NCBI RefSeq assembly: GCF_007004095.1
Contig: NZ_VHJK01000002.1
Coordinates: forward strand, 1 to 64,000
Reading direction: 5' to 3'
Length of the DNA: 64,000 bases
Source of the DNA: Erythrobacter insulae
GTDB taxonomy: Bacteria; Pseudomonadota; Alphaproteobacteria; Sphingomonadales; Sphingomonadaceae
The notes under the pieces were generated by a model, which saw only the letters and a program-made list of their open reading frames with translations, did no database searches and was not told the origin of the DNA. Positions 9,568 to 18,466 of the stretch are shown piece by piece. A program made the translations under genes and the position numbers. Position 1 is the first letter of the stretch. Every line of letters begins with the position of its first letter.

Positions 9568-10992
9568 TTACTCGCTGTCACCTTCCGGCTGCGCCACCGG
9601 CTCGAATGCTCCGCCCGGAACCGCGCTCGAAATCGGGGAGCAATACCCCTGCGATGAACAGGCCGAGACACCGAGCAACCAGTCATCTCCGCGCAAAGGC
9701 ACCGAATATCTCACGATTTCGGCCGGCTGCTGGCCGTTCTCCAGCGTAATCATCGGCTCCCACTGCTCGCCCTTGGTGCCGAGTGGCCGTTCATCGCGCC
9801 AATACGCTTCGTCTGTGCGCCTCGCAAAGATTCGATACGCGTCGGCACCGCTCACAGGCGCAAAGCTCAATTCGGTATCCACACGCACCGCTGCATCCGC
9901 ACTTACCTTGGGCGGCATCGGAGACATCGCCAATTTGTGCAGAGCGCGGACATTCAATTGTGAAGCACGTGTTAGGTAATCAAAATCCAGCTCGTCCACA
10001 GTATCGCCGTATGTCACGCCATCTTCAACGCGCAGGTCCTGATGCTGATGCTCATAATCTTCGACCGATACGGTGATGCGAATTGCCGGATACCCCTTAT
10101 CTAGAAACGGAATCTGGTCCCCGCCCCGGCCCATGCGGTCGGTACGCCAGATTTGACGGACCTGCATACCATCGGGATTATCCGCCGCCAGATCATCAAG
10201 CCAGCGCGACAGATTGCGTCCCGGACTATCATTTTCGCCTCCAAACCGGCGCTGTCTTGCGCGCAGCCTTGCGGTAGAATCTGCCCGCAATCCTTCTGAG
10301 AAAACCCGGACGTGCTTTGCATCGCAGAAACCGTCCGACCCGCATGAATTGCCGATCATATCGTTGTTGAGCACGGCTTTCACCGTCATGCCCTGAGCCT
10401 CGACCCAATCTGCCAGAATGCCAGCCCCGTAGAGGCCTTGTTCTTCGCCGGTAAGCAGCGCGTAAATGATCGTTGATGGATATTTCTGCTGCGAAAGAAT
10501 CCGCGATGCTTCAAGGATCATGACACTGCCCGAACCATCATCGTTGGCGCCGGGGGCATCGTCTGTTCCGTTAAGAGGATCGGTTACGCGGCTATCGTAA
10601 TGCCCCTGTACGATTATGACTTCGTCAGGGCGCTCTGTTCCGCGTTGAATTGCAACGGCGTTGCGGATTAGGGTTGGCGTAGGGATCCGGCGACCATCGG
10701 CCTCGATAAGCCGTTCGACAGACTGAACCTCGAAACAATCACCGCATGTCGCGCCAATGCGGCGGAATTCATCCAGCGCCCAGTTGATTGCCGCGCCAAT
10801 TCCGCGGTTTGGATCAGTTTGCGTCGAAAGCGTATGGCGCGTTCCGAACGAAACGATTGTGTCCATATCCGCGCGAAGGCGCTCTTCAGAGACCTGCGCG
10901 GCAAGCGCATCGTCGGTTGATGCCTCCGCATGGTCATCCGCGGCAAGCGGGCTGGACAGAAGGGCGGCTGTGAAAGCGAGACGTTTGATCAT
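9568..10992 (-). CDS. exported M28-family zinc metallopeptidase
   Basis: A 474-residue secreted aminopeptidase-like enzyme. The start is placed at Met-Ile-Lys-Arg because a signal peptide (to about residue 18) begins there and AGAAGG lies upstream; 12 further codons upstream are in frame. Dinuclear zinc ligands typical of M28 are visible: His131 (Gly-His-Tyr-Asp-Ser), Asp151/152 (Gly-Ala-Asn-Asp-Asp-Gly), Glu183/184 (Thr-Gly-Glu-Glu-Gln-Gly), Asp211 (Asn-Asn-Asp-Met-Ile-Gly), and a later Tyr-Glu-His-Gln-His. About 120 residues after the catalytic domain look like a beta-sandwich (Fn3-like) and may help substrate binding. It probably cleaves N-terminal residues from peptides in the periplasm or outside the cell. 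Confidence 0.9.
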   Translation of the reverse strand: MIKRLAFTAALLSSPLAADDHAEASTDDALAAQVSEERLRADMDTIVSFGTRHTLSTQTDPNRGIGAAINWALDEFRRIGATCGDCFEVQSVERLIEADGRRIPTPTLIRNAVAIQRGTERPDEVIIVQGHYDSRVTDPLNGTDDAPGANDDGSGSVMILEASRILSQQKYPSTIIYALLTGEEQGLYGAGILADWVEAQGMTVKAVLNNDMIGNSCGSDGFCDAKHVRVFSEGLRADSTARLRARQRRFGGENDSPGRNLSRWLDDLAADNPDGMQVRQIWRTDRMGRGGDQIPFLDKGYPAIRITVSVEDYEHQHQDLRVEDGVTYGDTVDELDFDYLTRASQLNVRALHKLAMSPMPPKVSADAAVRVDTELSFAPVSGADAYRIFARRTDEAYWRDERPLGTKGEQWEPMITLENGQQPAEIVRYSVPLRGDDWLLGVSACSSQGYCSPISSAVPGGAFEPVAQPEGDSE

Positions 10993-11066
10993 GACGAACC
11001 TTCTTGCTGGTTGGAACTTGAATAACAAGTCCGGTCGCCCATCGGTTCCCCCTCACGCGCCCGGCG

Positions 11067-12611
11067 TCAATATGCCCGCGCAATCAAGATGCGCTCAACC
11101 GCAGCCTCGCCCGTGAAGATACACGTACCATCAGCAGGCAAACTATCACGTGGGACATTGCGAATGGTGAGCTTTTCACCTTTCAGCTTTTCGACCGCTT
11201 TTTCCAAGGCATCACCGGTCGGTTTGGACCATTGAACCTCAAGCCATCCCGGATATTTGCCGTTTGACCGGTAAAAATCCGATACCTCATCCCAATCGGT
11301 CACGCCCCGGACAATGTTTGCATCGCGGCGTTCCTTGGCCTCAACGAAAAGACTGTCTTGAATGTCTTCTAGAAGGCCGCTGATTTTGTCATAGAACTCT
11401 TGGCGTTCAGGGAATGTATTGGCGAGTTTGCCTGTTTCCGGGTTCCACAGTTTGTCGCGGCGGATGGCCGCGACTTTGCCGTTTTCCATATCGCGCGGCC
11501 CGACCTCTACGATCACTGGCGCGCCTTTCCGGACCCAATCCCAACGTTTCGCAGAAGCTTTGCCCGGCGATTTGTCGAGCAACACACGCACCTTTTCACC
11601 GAATGCGAACTGGCTTGCAATCGCGGCGCGAACCTCTTCACAATAATTAAGGGTTTCCGCGTCCTCAGGCTTATCCCGCAGCATCGGCAGAATAATGACT
11701 TGAAACGGTGCGATGCGCGGAGGCACGCGTAATCCGTCATCATCGCCGTGAGTCATTATGACACCGCCGATCATGCGGGTTGAGGTGCCCCAACTTGTCG
11801 TGTGGCAATATTGCTGCGTGCCTTCATGATCCTGATACTGGATCCCTGCGGCTTTGGCGAAATTGATACCAAGATAGTGTGAGGTTCCCGCCTGCAAGGC
11901 TTTGCCATCCTGCATCATAGCTTCGATGGACCATGTCTCGTCAGCGCCGGGAAAACGTTCGTTTTCGGGCTTCTCGCCTGCAACTACCGGCATCGCCATG
12001 TCTTCTTCAGCGCAAGCGCGATACATTTCCAATGCGCGGTGCGTCTCCTGAAGCGCCTCTTTCTTGTCGGCGTGCGCAGTATGGCCTTCCTGCCAGAGAA
12101 ATTCGCTTGTTCGCAGAAACATTCTGGTGCGCATTTCCCAGCGTACGACATTGGCCCATTGGTTGGTCAACAGCGGAAGGTCACGCCATGACTGGATCCA
12201 GCGCGCCATCGCATCACCAATGATCGTTTCCGAAGTAGGCCGCACGACCAGCGGTTCTTCCAATCGCGCCTCGGGATCGGGGATCAACCCGCCCTTACCA
12301 TCAGCGATCAAACGATGATGGGTGACAACCGCCATTTCCTTGGCAAAGCCATCGACATGGCTCGCCTCGCGTTCGAAATTGGAAAGCGGGATAAAGAGCG
12401 GGAAATAGCAATTTTGCACTCCAGCTTCCTTGATCCGGTCATCCATCAAACGCTGGATGCGTTCCCAGATGCCGTAACCCCATGGCTTGATCACCATACA
12501 ACCGCGGACACCCGATTCCTCGGCCATGTCGGCGGCGCTGATCACTTCCTGATACCATTTGGCGAAATCGTCTTCGCGCTTCACTGTTAAAGCGTGGCGG
12601 ATGTTGGACAC
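11067..12611 (-). CDS. proS: prolyl-tRNA synthetase, archaeal/eukaryal type
   Basis: A 514-residue class II synthetase that charges tRNA-Pro. It has the layout of the archaeal/eukaryal ProRS rather than the usual bacterial forms: no editing insertion between motifs 2 and 3, a Thr-Ser-His-Tyr-Leu-Gly stretch, motif 3 around Gly-Asp-Asp-Asp-Gly-Leu-Arg-Val-Pro-Pro, and an extra C-terminal domain that ends in Tyr. That domain usually holds a zinc site, but only one cysteine (Gly-Thr-Cys-Ile-Phe) remains here, so the metal site is probably lost. The start is GTG, with AGGA about 11 bases upstream. No second proS is visible in the window. Confidence 0.93.
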   Translation of the reverse strand: MSNIRHALTVKREDDFAKWYQEVISAADMAEESGVRGCMVIKPWGYGIWERIQRLMDDRIKEAGVQNCYFPLFIPLSNFEREASHVDGFAKEMAVVTHHRLIADGKGGLIPDPEARLEEPLVVRPTSETIIGDAMARWIQSWRDLPLLTNQWANVVRWEMRTRMFLRTSEFLWQEGHTAHADKKEALQETHRALEMYRACAEEDMAMPVVAGEKPENERFPGADETWSIEAMMQDGKALQAGTSHYLGINFAKAAGIQYQDHEGTQQYCHTTSWGTSTRMIGGVIMTHGDDDGLRVPPRIAPFQVIILPMLRDKPEDAETLNYCEEVRAAIASQFAFGEKVRVLLDKSPGKASAKRWDWVRKGAPVIVEVGPRDMENGKVAAIRRDKLWNPETGKLANTFPERQEFYDKISGLLEDIQDSLFVEAKERRDANIVRGVTDWDEVSDFYRSNGKYPGWLEVQWSKPTGDALEKAVEKLKGEKLTIRNVPRDSLPADGTCIFTGEAAVERILIARAY

Positions 12612-12658
12612 GTTCGGAAATTTCCTACTTCAAAAAAAACTGTGGCGGATGCTTGGCC

Positions 12659-13243
12659 TTACTTGCCAAGCTCGTCCAGCTTCTTTTGCATCGCGGCCAT
12701 CTGTTCCCGCAAAGCAGCGATTTCATCGCCCGACTTTCCCTCTGTGGCCGGAGCCGATGGCTTTTGCGGCGCGTCTTTTTTCGCACCGGGGATCAATGTT
12801 TCTGCCGCCGCGCGCATCAATGCCATGTTCGTCTCATGAATAGCAGTGAGCGGGTTTGAAGAGATTCCTTTTTCAAACGCTTCGCGAATTTTTGACTGGT
12901 TTTCGCGAAAATTGGTCATGCTCGCTTCGAGGTAAGACGGCATCAAATTCTGCATCGAATTCCCGTACATCCCGATCAATTGGCGCAGGAAACTAACAGG
13001 CAGCATTTGCCCACCATTGGATTCTTCATCCATGATAATTTGGGTCAGGATCGAATGCGTAATGTCATCGCCAGACTTGGCATCAAGCACTTGAAACTCA
13101 AAATTCTCGCGCACCATTTTGGCCAAATCATCAAGCGTGATGTAATTCGACGAGCTCGTATTATAGAGCCGACGATTGGCGTATTTCTTGATGATGATAA
13201 TGTCGCCTGCATCCGTATCCGCAGACTTTGCTTTGCGCGCCAT
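12659..13243 (-). CDS. phaR: polyhydroxyalkanoate synthesis repressor PhaR
   Basis: A 194-residue DNA-binding protein. The N-terminal PHB/PHA accumulation-regulator domain is clear (Ile-Lys-Lys-Tyr-Ala-Asn-Arg-Arg-Leu-Tyr-Asn-Thr at about 18-29), followed by a helical region and a C-terminal heptad-like coiled coil (Ala-Leu-Arg-Glu-Gln-Met-Ala-Ala-Met-Gln-Lys-Lys-Leu). In other bacteria PhaR represses phasin genes and senses PHA polymer. No phaC or phasin gene is in this window, so its targets lie elsewhere. It sits between alr and proS on the same strand with short gaps. Confidence 0.93.
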   Translation of the reverse strand: MARKAKSADTDAGDIIIIKKYANRRLYNTSSSNYITLDDLAKMVRENFEFQVLDAKSGDDITHSILTQIIMDEESNGGQMLPVSFLRQLIGMYGNSMQNLMPSYLEASMTNFRENQSKIREAFEKGISSNPLTAIHETNMALMRAAAETLIPGAKKDAPQKPSAPATEGKSGDEIAALREQMAAMQKKLDELGK

Positions 13244-13309
13244 TTTGATCCCCGGCTGTTATTGTTCTTATCTTCTTAGCATTTGCACAATGTGCAGCGC
13301 AACAACGCC

Positions 13310-14371
13310 TTAACCGGCGCGCAGTCGATGACCCAGCACAGTCAGCAATTCATATTGAGAAACAGCACTTTGCTGCGCAGCAACCGGCAGATAAAAAGGC
13401 ACCTTCAACCAGTCGCCTTCGGTCAAATCAGGCGCCAGAGTCAGATCGATCACGATCATGTCCATCGAAACCTTGCCTAGCAATGGCAGCTGCCTGCCCC
13501 CGTGCTCCAAAGCAAAATCGCGTCCCCTTGCCCGCAAAAATCCATCTGCATATCCGAGGGACACCGTCCCGACCCGCATTGAATCTGGGGCTTGGAATTC
13601 AGCATTGTAGCCCACGCATTCGCCCGCTGAAATCTCGCGCACCTGAATAATCGCTGCTTCGATATGAGCAACCTGATGAATCGTACCGGAAAGCTCTTCG
13701 CGAGGAACCCCGCCATAAAGCGCAAGGCCAGGTCGCGTAACATCAAATGCATAATCCGGCCCGAGCGCAATTCCTGCGCTGTTCGCAAGGCTCAGACGTT
13801 TATAACGGACTTTGCCGCTTGCCTCGCGAAACGCAGACAGCTGACGCGCATTCATGGAGCTGTCTTCATCGGCGCAAGCAAGATGTGACATGAAGACATC
13901 AATATTGAGCGACTGAACCGATGGATCCGAAAGGTCGCCAACGGCCAGCCCCAACCGGTTAATGCCCGTATCCACCATTAGATGGCAAGTTGCGCCGCCA
14001 GCATCACTCCATCGCCGCGCCTGATCCAATGAATTGATCACAGGCACAGCGCCAGTTGCCCGCGCAAACTCCACATCTGCGCCTGTCATGGGGCCATGCA
14101 GAACGGCCACCTGATCGGCGCGAACGTGTTCAAGTAAGGGCGCAGCCTCAGACCAATGCGCCACAAAAAACATCGCAGCCCCAGCGTCACGCAGGACCGG
14201 AACGCAGGTATCCGTTCCCAAACCATAACAATCCGCCTTTACCGCTGCGCCGGCTGTGCCCGACACCGAAAGACGATCCAAAGCGCGCCAATTGTGAGCA
14301 AGCGCGTTGGTATCGATGTTCAAGCGATGCGAGGGCGGCGGTAAACCTAAGGAAAAATCAGGTCGCGACAT
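13310..14371 (-). CDS. alr: alanine racemase
   Basis: A PLP enzyme of about 353 residues that makes D-alanine for peptidoglycan. The PLP lysine is Lys45 in Ala-Val-Lys-Ala-Asp-Cys-Tyr-Gly-Leu-Gly. The second-half catalytic Tyr is in Val-Gly-Tyr-Asn-Ala-Glu-Phe, and the following Gly-Tyr-Ala-Asp-Gly motif is typical. The start is taken as Met-Ser-Arg-Pro, overlapping the upstream transporter gene by 14 bases; an ATG one codon earlier and another eight codons earlier are possible. The consensus Lys-Ala-Asn-Ala-Tyr reads Lys-Ala-Asp-Cys-Tyr, a mild variation. The overlap with the symporter gene implies co-transcription. Confidence 0.93.
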   Translation of the reverse strand: MSRPDFSLGLPPPSHRLNIDTNALAHNWRALDRLSVSGTAGAAVKADCYGLGTDTCVPVLRDAGAAMFFVAHWSEAAPLLEHVRADQVAVLHGPMTGADVEFARATGAVPVINSLDQARRWSDAGGATCHLMVDTGINRLGLAVGDLSDPSVQSLNIDVFMSHLACADEDSSMNARQLSAFREASGKVRYKRLSLANSAGIALGPDYAFDVTRPGLALYGGVPREELSGTIHQVAHIEAAIIQVREISAGECVGYNAEFQAPDSMRVGTVSLGYADGFLRARGRDFALEHGGRQLPLLGKVSMDMIVIDLTLAPDLTEGDWLKVPFYLPVAAQQSAVSQYELLTVLGHRLRAG

Positions 14372-15998
14372 CATCGGAAAAATCCGTCGGCGGGCCATCG
14401 GGTAAACCCCACCATGCGATCACAACACCGAATGCAACGACCACCCATGTGTACCAAAGACCGGAATAGACATTGCCGGTGCTGGCCACGATGATCCCCG
14501 ATATCAGCGGAAGGAACCCGCCCAAATATCCGGCCCCGATATGGTACGGGATCGACATTGAGGAATAGCGAATGCGAGGTGGGAACATCTCTGACAAAAG
14601 CGCCGCGACGGAGCCATACGTCAAAGCGGACAAAACACCCAACGCAAGCAACATTGCTATAATGCCGATAATATTCGCGAGCGGCGGCACCTGACGGGTA
14701 AAATCAAAGCCTGATTGCGATAGCGCGGCCTGCATTCCATCGCGAAGGTCATTGCCGCTTTCAAGCCATTCTTCGGGGATCACGACATCAGCACCCGCAA
14801 CGGTCACGCCAAGGGTCTCTCCTGGGATGACCGTGTAGGAGACACCGCTAGATGTCAGCGACCCGAGGATTTTGCCGCAATCGCTTTGTTCGCGGTCAAA
14901 CAGATCGGCGAACGGATCGGTGACGCATTCAGGCCCGGTAACAACTACGGGATATTTCTCGGCTGCTTCAGCAAGCGCCGGATTGGCCAAGTTGCCCATC
15001 GTCCAGAAAATAGGAAACAGCAGAGCGAGCGAAGCCAGCGCGCCAATCACAATCGGCTTTTTCCGCCCGACACGGTCCGACCAACGCCCAACCAGCAGGT
15101 AGAAACCCATCGACAGCAAGCCCGCAATCAAAAGGATGATTTCCACCGTCAATTCATCAAGCCGCATATCCCCTTTCAAAAACGACAGCGTGGAGAAGAA
15201 CGCAGTGTACCAAATAGTTGTGAGAATTCCGGCGACCCCGAACAGAGCAACAAAAATCCGCTTTTTGTTTCCGGGATAGGTGAAGCTTTCAATGAACGGG
15301 TTGCCCGATGTCTCCCCCGCTTCTTTCATCGCTTTGAAAACCGGGCTTTCAGACAGCTTGAACCGCATCCAGAGCGAAATTGCGAGCAACAGGATCGATA
15401 ACAGGAACGGGACACGCCAGCCCCATGCGTTAAAATCGTCCTCGGGAATGATGAACCGGCAGAGCAGGACCACGATGATCGAGAGTACAAATCCGCCAAC
15501 GACACTGGCCTGAATGAAACTGGTATAAAATCCGCGTTTTTCAGGCGGCGCATGTTCCGCAACGTAAATGGCTGCTCCGCCATATTCACCGCCAAGCGCG
15601 AGGCCTTGCAACACCCGAAGGAAAATCACGATTATCGGAGCCACAATTCCGATTTGATCAACCGTCGGGATAAGCCCAACGCCTGCTGTCGCTATACCCA
15701 TCAATGTGACCGTCACGAGAAAGGTGTATTTTCGGCCTAAACGGTCCCCCAGAAAACCGAACAGGATTGCCCCAATAGGCCGAAACGCAAAACCAACCGC
15801 AAAGGTTGACCAGACCAGCAAAAGGCCAAGAGTGTCATTATCGACATCGTAAAAGGCGTCTTTCAGGATATAGGCCAGCGTCCCGTAGATAAAGAAATCG
15901 TACCACTCGAAAATGGTGCCCGCACTCGACGCGCCGATTACCAGCTTGATTTCATTCTCGCTCGGCTCGCGATCAGCCAGCGCTTGTGCTTCTGCCAT
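14358..15998 (-). CDS. MFS metabolite:H+ symporter (ProP/MHS-like) with large extracytoplasmic insert
   Basis: A 546-residue, 12-helix transporter. The N-terminal Ser-Ala-Gly-Thr-Ile-Phe-Glu-Trp-Tyr-Asp and the loop Gly-Asp-Arg-Leu-Gly-Arg-Lys are hallmarks of the metabolite:H+ symporter family (dicarboxylates, betaine, shikimate and similar substrates). The second Asp-Arg-Val-Gly-Arg-Lys loop is also present. Unusually, about 100 residues (337-440) are inserted between helices in the second half. The insert is hydrophilic, probably faces the periplasm, and contains two cysteines (358 and 374) that could bond. The start Met-Ala-Glu-Ala is preferred over one 33 codons upstream because the family N-terminus follows directly. 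The substrate cannot be told from sequence. Confidence 0.88.
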   Translation of the reverse strand: MAEAQALADREPSENEIKLVIGASSAGTIFEWYDFFIYGTLAYILKDAFYDVDNDTLGLLLVWSTFAVGFAFRPIGAILFGFLGDRLGRKYTFLVTVTLMGIATAGVGLIPTVDQIGIVAPIIVIFLRVLQGLALGGEYGGAAIYVAEHAPPEKRGFYTSFIQASVVGGFVLSIIVVLLCRFIIPEDDFNAWGWRVPFLLSILLLAISLWMRFKLSESPVFKAMKEAGETSGNPFIESFTYPGNKKRIFVALFGVAGILTTIWYTAFFSTLSFLKGDMRLDELTVEIILLIAGLLSMGFYLLVGRWSDRVGRKKPIVIGALASLALLFPIFWTMGNLANPALAEAAEKYPVVVTGPECVTDPFADLFDREQSDCGKILGSLTSSGVSYTVIPGETLGVTVAGADVVIPEEWLESGNDLRDGMQAALSQSGFDFTRQVPPLANIIGIIAMLLALGVLSALTYGSVAALLSEMFPPRIRYSSMSIPYHIGAGYLGGFLPLISGIIVASTGNVYSGLWYTWVVVAFGVVIAWWGLPDGPPTDFSDDVAT

Positions 15999-16048
15999 AG
16001 TCCCCAAAACCCTCTTATGCCTGTTATTACGGCTTATCGGTGCAGGTA

Positions 16049-16492
16049 CTAGCTGCTCGAAAGAGGACTGGAAAGCGCCTCTACCGCAGCTCTCCACGGC
16101 AACAAGATTGCATCATGCCTGCCTGGATACGGCAATGCAGGTGTGAGCTGCTCAATCAAAGGCCAATCCGGACGGTTTCCTTCACCCGAAAGCCACCCTG
16201 CGAGTGCGGCATAGGCCGCGGCCAAATCATCAAGCGATCTTCCGGTGATGTGCTGCGCCAATATCGCGGCAGAGCTTTGTCCGACGGCGCAAGCGGCAAC
16301 CTGCATTCCAACTTTTGATATCCGACCTGCATCGTCACGGCTTAGCCCGATTTTGATCGAACTGCCGCAAGTGCGTGAGCGCGCCTCGCTTATCGATTGG
16401 AGGCTATCATCGAACGGATAATCAGCCAGCCCCGTTGAAAGAGCCAGAAGCGCTGGCGAATAGAGTTTTGCCGCAGTCGTTTCGACCAACAC
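16049..16492 (-). CDS. NifU/IscU-like iron-sulfur scaffold protein, one cluster ligand missing
   Basis: A 147-residue protein of the NifU N-terminal (IscU) fold. Cys42 (Thr-Cys-Gly-Ser-Ser) and Cys68 (Ala-Ala-Cys-Ala-Val-Gly-Gln-Ser-Ser) are 26 residues apart, as are the first two cluster cysteines of IscU. The third, expected in the helix near Arg-His-Asp-Ala-Ile-Leu-Leu-Pro, is Ala128. It may still carry or transfer clusters, or may have another role. It starts two bases after the cvpA stop, so the two are surely co-transcribed with radA. Related truncated scaffolds are annotated in other alphaproteobacteria, so the loss may be typical of the subfamily. Confidence 0.8.
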   Translation of the reverse strand: MLVETTAAKLYSPALLALSTGLADYPFDDSLQSISEARSRTCGSSIKIGLSRDDAGRISKVGMQVAACAVGQSSAAILAQHITGRSLDDLAAAYAALAGWLSGEGNRPDWPLIEQLTPALPYPGRHDAILLPWRAAVEALSSPLSSS

Positions 16493-16494
16493 GG

Positions 16495-17025
16495 TTACTC
16501 CGCCGCGTTGGCCGCATCAGCCCCGTCTTGCAAACGTGATCTCCGCTCAGCGATCATCTGAACAAGCTGGCGTGAGAATGCATCCGCAGCGGGATATGTG
16601 CGGGCCTGCGTGATCCAGTCAGGTCGACCCTTGTAGCCCCATACCGTGTCAAAACCGAGCACGACGATCGAAAATGCGAAGACCACAATCAGCACGCCTT
16701 TTACAGAACCGAACCCGAAACCGAGCAAACGATCAATTGGCCCCAGGATCGAATTGCGCGATGCCTCGCCCGCATTGCTCGCGATAACCCGCATCGCGGC
16801 ATATGGAATCAACAGCAGCAAGACGAACGCCAATAAAGGTGTTGCAGGCTCGGCGTTATACACACCGCGAAGCGCCTCGGTAAGCAGATCGTGCAGATAA
16901 TAAACGGCAAAGGCCGCCAAAATCCAAGCCGCAAGCGATAGAACCTCTTGCACAAGGCCGCGCATAAAACCGCCAATCGCAGCGAACCCTACGACCAAAA
17001 GCACAATCACATCAAACAAAGTCAT
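16495..17025 (-). CDS. cvpA: CvpA family membrane protein
   Basis: A 176-residue inner-membrane protein with four predicted helices and a short charged C-terminal tail. The opening Phe-Asp-Val-Ile-Val-Leu-Leu-Val-Val and the following Gly-Gly-Phe-Met-Arg-Gly-Leu-Val-Gln-Glu-Val are the CvpA signature. In Escherichia coli CvpA is needed for colicin V production and is linked to envelope tolerance of bile salts; the molecular activity remains unclear. It lies between radA (9-base gap) and the NifU-like gene (2-base gap). The radA-cvpA pairing is common in alphaproteobacteria as I recall it. Confidence 0.9.
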   Translation of the reverse strand: MTLFDVIVLLVVGFAAIGGFMRGLVQEVLSLAAWILAAFAVYYLHDLLTEALRGVYNAEPATPLLAFVLLLLIPYAAMRVIASNAGEASRNSILGPIDRLLGFGFGSVKGVLIVVFAFSIVVLGFDTVWGYKGRPDWITQARTYPAADAFSRQLVQMIAERRSRLQDGADAANAAE

Positions 17026-17034
17026 GGTTTCGAT

Positions 17035-18402
17035 CTATTCGCTGCCCATCACCTGGTCAACGAGATTGGCGAGTTGTCCCAATCCGCGATAGTCGAGCGC
17101 CGCCGATCCCGTCTTTGCATCAGAAGGGCCAAAGCCTTTTTTAAAGCCGAGTTTGGCTGCCTCTTTCATGCGCAAATCAGAATGCGATACGGGCCGGATT
17201 TCGCCAGCCAAAGAGACCTCTCCGAACCATGCTGCTTTATCGGGCAAAGGCTTATCCGCAAGCGCAGAAACCAAAGCCGCCGCAACCGCAAGGTCGGCGG
17301 CCGGATCGGACAATCGGTAACCCCCAGCGATATTGAGATACACCTCTGCCGAGCTGAAGTTCAGACCGCAGCGCGATTCCAACACCGCAAGCAGCATTGC
17401 CATGCGTCCGCTATCCCATCCAACAACGGCGCGGCGCGGCGTCGCCCCAGATTGCAGACGGACGATCAACGCCTGAATCTCAACGAGAACCGGACGTGTC
17501 CCTTCCAAAGCCGGAAATACCGAACTGCCGGCCAAAGGTTGATCGCGGCCAGACAGGAATAACATCGAAGGATTCGAAACCTCTTCCAGCCCTTCACTCA
17601 CCATCGAGAAGACACCAATTTCATCCACCGCGCCAAAGCGATTCTTGAGCGCCCGCAAAATGCGGTACTGATGGCTGCGCTCGCCTTCGAAACTCATCAC
17701 GACATCGACCATATGCTCAAGCACGCGCGGCCCAGCGATACTGCCATCTTTCGTCACATGTCCGACCAAAAACAAAGCGGTCCCGTGTTCTTTGGCAAAC
17801 CGGATCAATTCCAGCGCGCATCCGCGCACCTGGCTGACTGTGCCGGGCGCGCCTTCGATCGTGTCGGAATGCATTGTCTGGATGGAATCGATCACCAGCA
17901 ATGCAGGCGGTTCGCCCTGCCCCAGCGTCGTCAGAATATCGCGAACAGAGGTTTCCGATGCAAGCCGGATCGGCGCATCGGCCACGCCCAATCGTGAGGC
18001 ACGGAGGCGCACCTGCCCTGCCGCTTCTTCCCCGCTCACATAAACCACATCATTGCCGCCGCGCGCGATAGTTGCGGCGGTTTGCAACAGCAGCGTGGAT
18101 TTCCCGATGCCGGGATCGCCGCCCATCAGCACGGCCGAGCCTGGCACCAAACCGCCGCCCAGTGCGCGGTCGAACTCTGCCAGCCCCGTTGATTTGCGCA
18201 CCGGCAATTCAGTGGGCCGGTTCAAAGGCACAAATTCAATGCCGCGCCCGCCCCGTGACAAATCATGCTTTTGAGAAAAAACCGTCGCCGGTGCATCCTC
18301 AACCAGAGTGTTCCACTCCGAACAATCTGCACACTGGCCTTGCCACCGTGGCGAAACCGCCCCGCATGACTGACACACATATCGTTTTTTGCTCTTCGCC
18401 AT
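17035..18402 (-). CDS. radA: DNA repair protein RadA
   Basis: A 455-residue RecA-like ATPase that helps process recombination intermediates by promoting branch migration. The N-terminal zinc finger has Cys10, Cys13, Cys24 and Cys27. Walker A is Gly-Gly-Asp-Pro-Gly-Ile-Gly-Lys-Ser-Thr (94-103). The RadA-specific Lys-Asn-Arg-Phe-Gly motif is present after the ATPase core, and the last 150 or so residues form the Lon-protease-like domain. Length and layout are standard. It is the first gene of the long leftward run and diverges from the patatin-like gene. Confidence 0.97.
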   Translation of the reverse strand: MAKSKKRYVCQSCGAVSPRWQGQCADCSEWNTLVEDAPATVFSQKHDLSRGGRGIEFVPLNRPTELPVRKSTGLAEFDRALGGGLVPGSAVLMGGDPGIGKSTLLLQTAATIARGGNDVVYVSGEEAAGQVRLRASRLGVADAPIRLASETSVRDILTTLGQGEPPALLVIDSIQTMHSDTIEGAPGTVSQVRGCALELIRFAKEHGTALFLVGHVTKDGSIAGPRVLEHMVDVVMSFEGERSHQYRILRALKNRFGAVDEIGVFSMVSEGLEEVSNPSMLFLSGRDQPLAGSSVFPALEGTRPVLVEIQALIVRLQSGATPRRAVVGWDSGRMAMLLAVLESRCGLNFSSAEVYLNIAGGYRLSDPAADLAVAAALVSALADKPLPDKAAWFGEVSLAGEIRPVSHSDLRMKEAAKLGFKKGFGPSDAKTGSAALDYRGLGQLANLVDQVMGSE

Positions 18403-18466
18403 TGGGGATCAATAAGCGGAACATTTGCGGAACGCAATTGCAAAGGCGCGCTATCCACGGCACATA

